NCBI GenBank assembly: GCA_030615705.1
Contig: JAUWYT010000036.1
Location: forward strand, 1-9,650
DNA length: 9,650 bases
Direction of reading: 5' to 3'
From: Chloroflexota bacterium
GTDB taxonomy: Bacteria > Chloroflexota > Anaerolineae > VGOG01
Part shown: piece after piece, positions 5,123-9,650 of the stretch
How positions within the stretch are numbered: position 1 is the stretch's first letter
Layout: each line of letters starts with the position of its first letter
The notes under the pieces: model-generated
Seen by the model: the letters and a program-made list of their open reading frames with translations, nothing else
What the model was told of the DNA's origin: nothing
Database searches by the model: none
Program-made: the position numbers and the translations under genes

Positions 5123-6358
5123 ATGAGGAAGAGTATCTGGACTTTCGTCGTTGTCTTACTGTTGATTGCTTTGGCGACAAGTGCGTGCGCGCCGGCTCCC
5201 ACTCCCACCCCCACGCCCAAACCCAAGCCGACGCCTACTCTCTCACCCCCCACTGCTACTCCCAAGCCCGCGTTCGAAGGGCCCATCAAGGTGGGGATAA
5301 TGACGGTGATGACCGGTCCGGCCGCCTCAGTGGGCATGGAGCAGCGCAACTGGGCCAAGCTGGCTGTAGACCAGTTCAACGAAGCCAGCGGCATCCCCGG
5401 GATCGAAGTCGAGATGGTAGAGGGCGACACCGAGTTCGACCCGGCCAAGGCGATGTTGGTAGCGGAGCGGATGGCTGCCGATTCCACCATCTATGGCATC
5501 GCCGGTCCGGAGAGTAGCCAGAACTGCGCTGCCACTGCTGAGATATTCGAAAAGGCCAGCTTGGCTTACATCAGCCCCTCGTGCACCGGGTCTGATCTTT
5601 CGGAGCAAGGCTACAAGACTTTCTTCCGCGTGGTGCCCAGGGACGACGTGCAGGCTCCCGCTGATGCCATCTTCATGGTCGAGGACCTGGGAGCCAAGTC
5701 GGTGTACATCATTGACGACCAGTCGGTGTACAGCGTGGGGCTGGCGGAGGAAGCTGAGAAGAAGCTGAAGGAGCTAGGTGTCACCAGGATCAAACGCGAG
5801 TCCATCAGCCAGAAGGACAGCGATTTCTCGGCCCTGTTGACGCTGGTGAAAGCAGAATCGCCGGATGTGGTGTTCATCCCCATCCAGTTGGCGGCACAAG
5901 GGGCACAGATTGCCAAGCAGATGCAGGAACTGGGAGTGAAGGCCCATCTGGTGGGCAGCGATGGGCAGTTCTCGCCGTCCGACTTCATCGCCGGGGCAGA
6001 GGGAGCCACGGAAGGGGCTTACGTTTCCCAGTTCGCGCCCGATGTGCACTACATCCCCGAGGCCGAGTCAGCATGGAAGGCGTATGAGGCCCAGTACGGG
6101 GAATTTGGAGCCTACGGCCCGCCAACATTCGAGTCCATGGCCATCTTACTGGACGCTATCAAACGGGCTTTTGATGAAGATGGCAAGATCACCCGAGAGA
6201 ATGTGCTGCGCGAGGTGAAGGCCACCAGGGATCGCCTCGGCATCCTGGGCTTCAAGGTCACCTTCAACGAAAAGGGTGACGCCACCGGAGCTGCCTTCTA
6301 CATCTTTAAAGTAGTCGGGGATCACTTTGAGCTGGTCAAGAAGGTGGAGATGGAATGA
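5123..6358 (+). CDS. livK: Liv-type (HAAT) ABC importer substrate-binding lipoprotein, predicted Trp/aromatic cargo
   Basis: This 411-residue protein is of periplasmic-binding-protein type I, the LivJ/LivK amino-acid receptor family. An N-terminal membrane-spanning signal (residues 5-20) ends in ATSAC, with C22 the likely lipidated cysteine. The -3 position is Thr rather than the usual Leu, so the lipobox is slightly atypical. Residues 23-50 form a Pro/Thr/Lys linker built on TPTPTPKPKP. The binding domain begins near 54 with PIKVGIMTVMTGPAASVG. It has the first-lobe GPESSQNCAATAEIF segment (128-142) and SPSCTGSDL (151-159), where LivJ-type proteins contact the ligand backbone. The ATG follows AGGAG at 5106-5110 with a long 12-nt spacing. 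It is the first gene after the T-box terminator. The family usually binds branched-chain or other hydrophobic amino acids. The Trp specifier upstream argues for an aromatic ligand here, which is inference. Confidence 0.88.
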   Translation: MRKSIWTFVVVLLLIALATSACAPAPTPTPTPKPKPTPTLSPPTATPKPAFEGPIKVGIMTVMTGPAASVGMEQRNWAKLAVDQFNEASGIPGIEVEMVEGDTEFDPAKAMLVAERMAADSTIYGIAGPESSQNCAATAEIFEKASLAYISPSCTGSDLSEQGYKTFFRVVPRDDVQAPADAIFMVEDLGAKSVYIIDDQSVYSVGLAEEAEKKLKELGVTRIKRESISQKDSDFSALLTLVKAESPDVVFIPIQLAAQGAQIAKQMQELGVKAHLVGSDGQFSPSDFIAGAEGATEGAYVSQFAPDVHYIPEAESAWKAYEAQYGEFGAYGPPTFESMAILLDAIKRAFDEDGKITRENVLREVKATRDRLGILGFKVTFNEKGDATGAAFYIFKVVGDHFELVKKVEME

Positions 6359-6371
6359 GAGCTTTGGTCCT

Positions 6372-6400
6372 GTCAGGCGGGGGCAAGGCCCCCGCCTGAC
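6372..6400 (+). terminator. Strong hairpin without T-run between the binding-protein and permease genes
   Basis: GTCAGGCGGGGGC (6372-6384) and GCCCCCGCCTGAC (6388-6400) are perfect 13-bp complements with a 3-nt AAG loop. Only AAACG follows, so it is not a classic intrinsic terminator. Such hairpins after binding-protein genes commonly protect the upstream mRNA from 3' decay, or stop a fraction of transcripts. That gives more binding protein than permease. The function here is inferred. Confidence 0.65.
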
Positions 6401-6411
6401 AAACGTCAACG

Positions 6412-7356
6412 ATGGGAAAATGGCCTATGGACGCGCTCCTCAGGCAATTGCCACAACAATTGGTTAACGGGCTCACTCTGGGCAGTGTCTACGCTCTCAT
6501 TGCCCTGGGCTATTCCATGGTCTACGGCATCCTGCAACTGCTGAACTTTGCCCACGGTGAGGTCTACATGATCGGCGCCTTCATCGGTTGGGGAGTTTTC
6601 GCCCTTTTGGTACCTGGGAACACCCTGCTGCTTCCTGCTTCTGTCATCATCCTTCTCATGCTGATGGCAGCCATGCTGGGTTGTGGGTTTCTGGGCGTCG
6701 TCATAGAATGGTTTGCCTATCGGCCCTTGCGTGAGGCCCCCCGCATCGCTCCGCTCATCAGCGCCCTGGGCGTGTCCTTTTTCTTGCAGAACGCCGTGCT
6801 GCTCACCATGAGCGCCCGCTACAGGGCATACCGCACCGGGTTGCTCATCCCCCGCACCTGGGGGATATCCATCTTCGGAGCCACCATCTCCTTCACCCGC
6901 ATCCTGGTCATCGTTGTGGCTGTGCTCCTCATGCTGATCTTGCACTACCTGGTGCAGAAGACCCGGCTGGGTAAAGCCATGCGAGCCACAGCTCAGGACC
7001 GAGAGGCGGCAGCCATGATGGGCATTGACGTGGACCGCGTCATCGTGGTCACGTTCTTTATCGGCTCGGCTCTGGGCGGGGCGGCTGGGGTGTTAGTGGG
7101 GCTGTTGTTCACCCAGATTTATCATTTCATGGGCTTCACTGCCGGTCTCAAAGGTTTCACCGCCGCAGTCTGTGGCGGCATCGGCAATATCCCCGGGGCC
7201 ATGCTGGGCGGGTTTCTTCTGGGCATCATCGAGAGCATCGGTGTCGGCTTCATCTCACCCAGGTATAAAGATCTCATCGTTTTCTGTGTTTTGATCCTAA
7301 TCCTTCTTTTGCGGCCCAGAGGTCTGTTGGGGGTTAAGGTGCAAGAGAAGGTGTGA
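6412..7356 (+). CDS. livH: Liv-type ABC importer permease, LivH family
   Basis: This 314-residue inner-membrane permease is close to the usual 290-310 for LivH. The N-terminus carries the family hallmark NGLTLGSVYALIALGYSMV (19-37), then LNFAHGEVYMIGAF (44-57). The cytoplasmic coupling loop that docks on the ATPase is TRLGKAMRATAQDREAAAMM (184-203). Further conserved segments are GLKGFTAAVCGGIGNIPGAM (245-264) and RPRGLLG (301-307). About eight hydrophobic helices are apparent. The start is uncertain. The ATG at 6412 lacks a clear ribosome-binding site, and an in-frame ATG at 6427 (residue 6) is equally possible. Both lie soon after the intergenic hairpin. It pairs with the LivM-like permease to form the channel. 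Confidence 0.93.
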   Translation: MGKWPMDALLRQLPQQLVNGLTLGSVYALIALGYSMVYGILQLLNFAHGEVYMIGAFIGWGVFALLVPGNTLLLPASVIILLMLMAAMLGCGFLGVVIEWFAYRPLREAPRIAPLISALGVSFFLQNAVLLTMSARYRAYRTGLLIPRTWGISIFGATISFTRILVIVVAVLLMLILHYLVQKTRLGKAMRATAQDREAAAMMGIDVDRVIVVTFFIGSALGGAAGVLVGLLFTQIYHFMGFTAGLKGFTAAVCGGIGNIPGAMLGGFLLGIIESIGVGFISPRYKDLIVFCVLILILLLRPRGLLGVKVQEKV

Positions 7357-7380
7357 GCCCTTACCTCGGGAAAACGGGAA

Positions 7381-8871
7381 ATGTCAACCAAGCCAGACTG
7401 GGAACAATTCGGCAAAGATGAATGGGCGGCGCGGGAAGAGGCGCGCCTGAGGGAGGCAGAGGCCGCGGGCAGGCTGTCCTTCCGGCTACGACGAGCCTGG
7501 AAGGATATGGACTCTCGCCTGAAGATGCTGCTGGCGCTGGCTGTAGCCAGCACCCTGCCCCTGTTCGTGCACAATCCCTATCACATGCGCGTGGCAGGCA
7601 TCGTGGGCCTGTACATCATGCTATCCCTGGGACTGAACGTGGTGGCCGGGTTTGCCGGGCTTCTGGACCTGGGTTATGTGGCCTTCTACAGCCTGGGAGC
7701 CTATGCCTACGCGCTCCTGGCCTCACCTCAGTTCCACCAGCATTGGCCTTTCTGGCTGATCTTGCCCCTGGTCATCTTCGTCACCGCTCTCTTCGGTTTC
7801 TTATTGGGTTCTCCGTCCATGCGTCTACGGGGCGACTACCTGGCTGTCGTCACCCTGGGCTTTGGGCAAATCGCCGGTTTGCTCCTCCTCAACCTGGATA
7901 GAGTCCGCCTACCCTTCCTGCACCTGGAGAAGCCGTTGAACATCACCGGCGGGCCGAACGGCATCATCAACGTTGACGACATCCGCATCCTTGGCTACAC
8001 CGTGGAGACGGCCACCGGGTATTATTATCTGATCCTGCTCTTCGTCGCCCTGGTCTTTCTGGTTGTCTTTCATCTCGACTGCTCGCGCATCGGGCGGGCC
8101 TGGCGGGCCATTCGAGAGGACGAACTGGCGGCCCAGACCATGGGCGTGGATACCCGTCGGCTGAAGTTGCTGGCCTTCTCGGTAGGAGCATCTATCGCCG
8201 GGACTGCTGGCGTGCTCTTCGCCGCCTGGCAGGGAGCGGTGTTTCCCTCTAACTTCGACGTGACTATCCTCATTATCCTGTACTCGATGGTCGTGCTGGG
8301 CGGGGTGGGCAGCATCTGGGGGGCGGTCAGCGGGGCACTGATCCTGTCTATCCTGCCCGAATTGCTGCGCAGCCCCGAGGTGGCCCGGCTCATGTTCTAC
8401 GGTGCCCTCATCCCGGCCGTAATTGGCCTCTCACGGCGAGCGAAAATGCGGGGTCTGGCCCTGCTGGGGGGTGTGGGTGTTCTGGGGATGGCTCTCAAGG
8501 TCACGCTTACCGCCCTGCGACCGGAATGGTTCCTGCAGCCTGAGCTGAAACTCAGCGTGGCCCGATCCACATTCGCGCCATTGATGAGGGCTCTCAACTG
8601 GTGGATGTTGTTCCCCCGTGACAGCCGAGGCATAGGCAATGCGGCTTTCGTGCTGGCGCTGTTCCTGCTGCTGGGGGTTCTTCGTCTCAAGGGTACGGGT
8701 CAATACGTATTGCTGGTGCCCGGGCTTTATACTCTAGCCTTCGTTTGGGAGACACGCCTGGTCGAGGAACCCAGTGTCACCCGCATGTTGATCTTCGGAG
8801 TCCTCCTGGTGCTTATGATGAACTACCGTCCTCAGGGATTGTTTGGACAGAGATGGGTACAGAGGCTTTGA
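7381..8871 (+). CDS. livM: Liv-type ABC importer permease, LivM family, with unusual N- and C-terminal extra segments
   Basis: This 496-residue permease is longer than most LivM proteins (roughly 300-430). A charged cytoplasmic N-terminus (1-45, rich in Glu and Arg) precedes the first helix. Conserved core segments are LGLNVVAGFAGLLDLGYVAF (83-102), LRGDYLAVVTLGFGQI (149-164), NITGGPNGI (187-195), the ATPase-coupling loop GRAWRAIREDELAAQTMGVD (238-257) and VVLGGVGSIWGAVSGALIL (304-322). The C-terminal family mark RPQGLFG appears only at 483-489. Between it and LPELLR (325-330) lies an extra stretch of about 130 residues with additional hydrophobic segments near 340-350, 358-375, 421-434 and 441-456. 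It begins 24 nt after livH ends, with only a weak purine-rich stretch as ribosome-binding site. The frame is intact, so the extra part looks genuine rather than a fusion artefact. Confidence 0.92.
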   Translation: MSTKPDWEQFGKDEWAAREEARLREAEAAGRLSFRLRRAWKDMDSRLKMLLALAVASTLPLFVHNPYHMRVAGIVGLYIMLSLGLNVVAGFAGLLDLGYVAFYSLGAYAYALLASPQFHQHWPFWLILPLVIFVTALFGFLLGSPSMRLRGDYLAVVTLGFGQIAGLLLLNLDRVRLPFLHLEKPLNITGGPNGIINVDDIRILGYTVETATGYYYLILLFVALVFLVVFHLDCSRIGRAWRAIREDELAAQTMGVDTRRLKLLAFSVGASIAGTAGVLFAAWQGAVFPSNFDVTILIILYSMVVLGGVGSIWGAVSGALILSILPELLRSPEVARLMFYGALIPAVIGLSRRAKMRGLALLGGVGVLGMALKVTLTALRPEWFLQPELKLSVARSTFAPLMRALNWWMLFPRDSRGIGNAAFVLALFLLLGVLRLKGTGQYVLLVPGLYTLAFVWETRLVEEPSVTRMLIFGVLLVLMMNYRPQGLFGQRWVQRL

Positions 8872-8890
8872 TGCAAACGGAGGCCATATC

Positions 8891-9650
8891 ATGCCGTTGC
8901 TAGAGATGCGGGGCCTGACCAAACACTTCGGCGGCCTGACGGCCGTGGATGGTCTGAACCTGTGCGTTGAGCCGGGTGAGATTGTCAGTCTCATCGGGCC
9001 GAACGGGGCCGGCAAAACCACGGTCTTCAATCTCATCACCGGCCTCTATCCCCCCGATGGAGGCGACGTCTCCTTTGAGGGGCAAAGCCTGGCGGGCCTG
9101 CAACCGCACCAGATCACCGCCCGGGGCATCGCCCGCACTTTCCAGACCCTGCGCATCTTCACCAACATGACCGTCCTGGAGAACGTGATGGTGGCTCAAC
9201 ACTCACGGGGCCGGGTCGGACTGATGGAAAGCATCCTGCGCCTGCCCAGTTTCCGCCAGGAGGAGGCCCGCATCCGCCGCAAGGCAGTTGAGGCCCTGTC
9301 TTTCTTCGACACGCGACTGGTGGGCTTCCGCTTGGACCAGTTGGCCTACAGGCTCTCCTACGCCAACCGCCGCCGCCTGGAGATCGCCCGGGCCATGGCT
9401 GCCGAGCCGAAGTTGCTTTTGCTGGACGAGCCCACAGCCGGTATGAACCCCCACGAGACGCTGGAGATGACGCGCATGATCGGCCAACTGCGGGACGAAA
9501 AAGGCTACGCCATCCTGTTCATCGCGCACGATATGCAGGTGGTGCAAGGGGTCTCGGACCAGGTGGTGGCCCTGGACCACGGCTGCAAAGTCGCCGAGGG
9601 TTCGTATGAAGAGGTGGTCGACAACGAGCGGGTTATCGAAGCTTATTTAG
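8891..9650 (+). CDS. livG: Liv-type ABC importer ATPase, LivG family (3' end just outside window)
   Basis: This cytoplasmic ATPase powers the two permeases. 253 codons are visible, ending VIEAYL, where LivG proteins usually have only a few more residues. Motifs are Walker A GPNGAGKT (36-43), Q-loop Q85 in ARTFQTLRIF, the LivG-typical insert around 101-130, Walker B LLLLDE (175-180) with catalytic E180, AGMNP (183-187) and switch H213 in FIAHDMQVV. The signature reads LSYAN (155-159) rather than LSGGQ or LSYGQ, so the key Gly and Gln are replaced. The following RRRLEIARAM is conserved. The start ATG follows GGAGG (8879-8883) with 7 nt spacing, and the gene begins 19 nt after the livM stop. A partner LivF-type ATPase is expected next. 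No stop codon is seen within the window. Confidence 0.94.
   Translation, partial: MPLLEMRGLTKHFGGLTAVDGLNLCVEPGEIVSLIGPNGAGKTTVFNLITGLYPPDGGDVSFEGQSLAGLQPHQITARGIARTFQTLRIFTNMTVLENVMVAQHSRGRVGLMESILRLPSFRQEEARIRRKAVEALSFFDTRLVGFRLDQLAYRLSYANRRRLEIARAMAAEPKLLLLDEPTAGMNPHETLEMTRMIGQLRDEKGYAILFIAHDMQVVQGVSDQVVALDHGCKVAEGSYEEVVDNERVIEAYL

Noticed and set aside
1..9650. Mobile element, CRISPR array, tRNA or rRNA
   Set aside because: I found no transposase or integrase frame, no evenly spaced direct repeats, and no tRNA or rRNA signature on either strand by reading.

Overview
The window looks like a chromosomal segment of a GC-rich, Gram-positive-style or deep-branching bacterium. I favour Chloroflexota. 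The reasons are a T-box leader, strong AGGAGG ribosome-binding sites, a lipoprotein with a long Pro/Thr linker right after its lipidated cysteine, and a GACTTC/GAAGTC palindromic repeat. This is inference from style, not a database match.

Layout. At 1-445 (+) lies the 3' end of a glycine C-acetyltransferase (2-amino-3-ketobutyrate CoA ligase) gene. It converges on, and overlaps by 8 bp, the last gene of a minus-strand operon (438-4086). That operon encodes two complete half-size ABC exporter subunits whose ATPase motifs complement each other as in heterodimeric multidrug exporters. The space from 4087 to 5122 is a dense regulatory region with two strong, divergent sigma70-type promoters. Leftward, a roughly 375-nt leader carries a 34-codon peptide ORF with a strong ribosome-binding site. 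A 13-bp intrinsic terminator follows that ORF directly, and further paired segments lie before the exporter genes. This has the layout of a ribosome-mediated transcription attenuator. Rightward, a roughly 350-nt T-box riboswitch ends in its own terminator. Its specifier codon reads UGG, and the residue of the T-box bulge that pairs with the tRNA discriminator base is C. Both point to tRNA-Trp.

The T-box precedes a branched-chain/hydrophobic amino-acid type (HAAT/Liv) ABC importer: a lipoprotein binding protein (5123-6358), two permeases (6412-7356 and 7381-8871) and an ATPase (8891 to the window end, lacking only its extreme C-terminus). A second ATPase (LivF-like) would be expected just beyond the window. 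If the T-box reading is right, this importer is made when charged tRNA-Trp is scarce, and its real cargo is probably tryptophan or another aromatic amino acid or precursor rather than Leu/Ile/Val.

The main interest is this intergenic region. An importer and an exporter fire away from each other, and each sits behind a different RNA device that decides whether transcription continues past a terminator. I see no mobile elements, CRISPR arrays, tRNA or rRNA genes.
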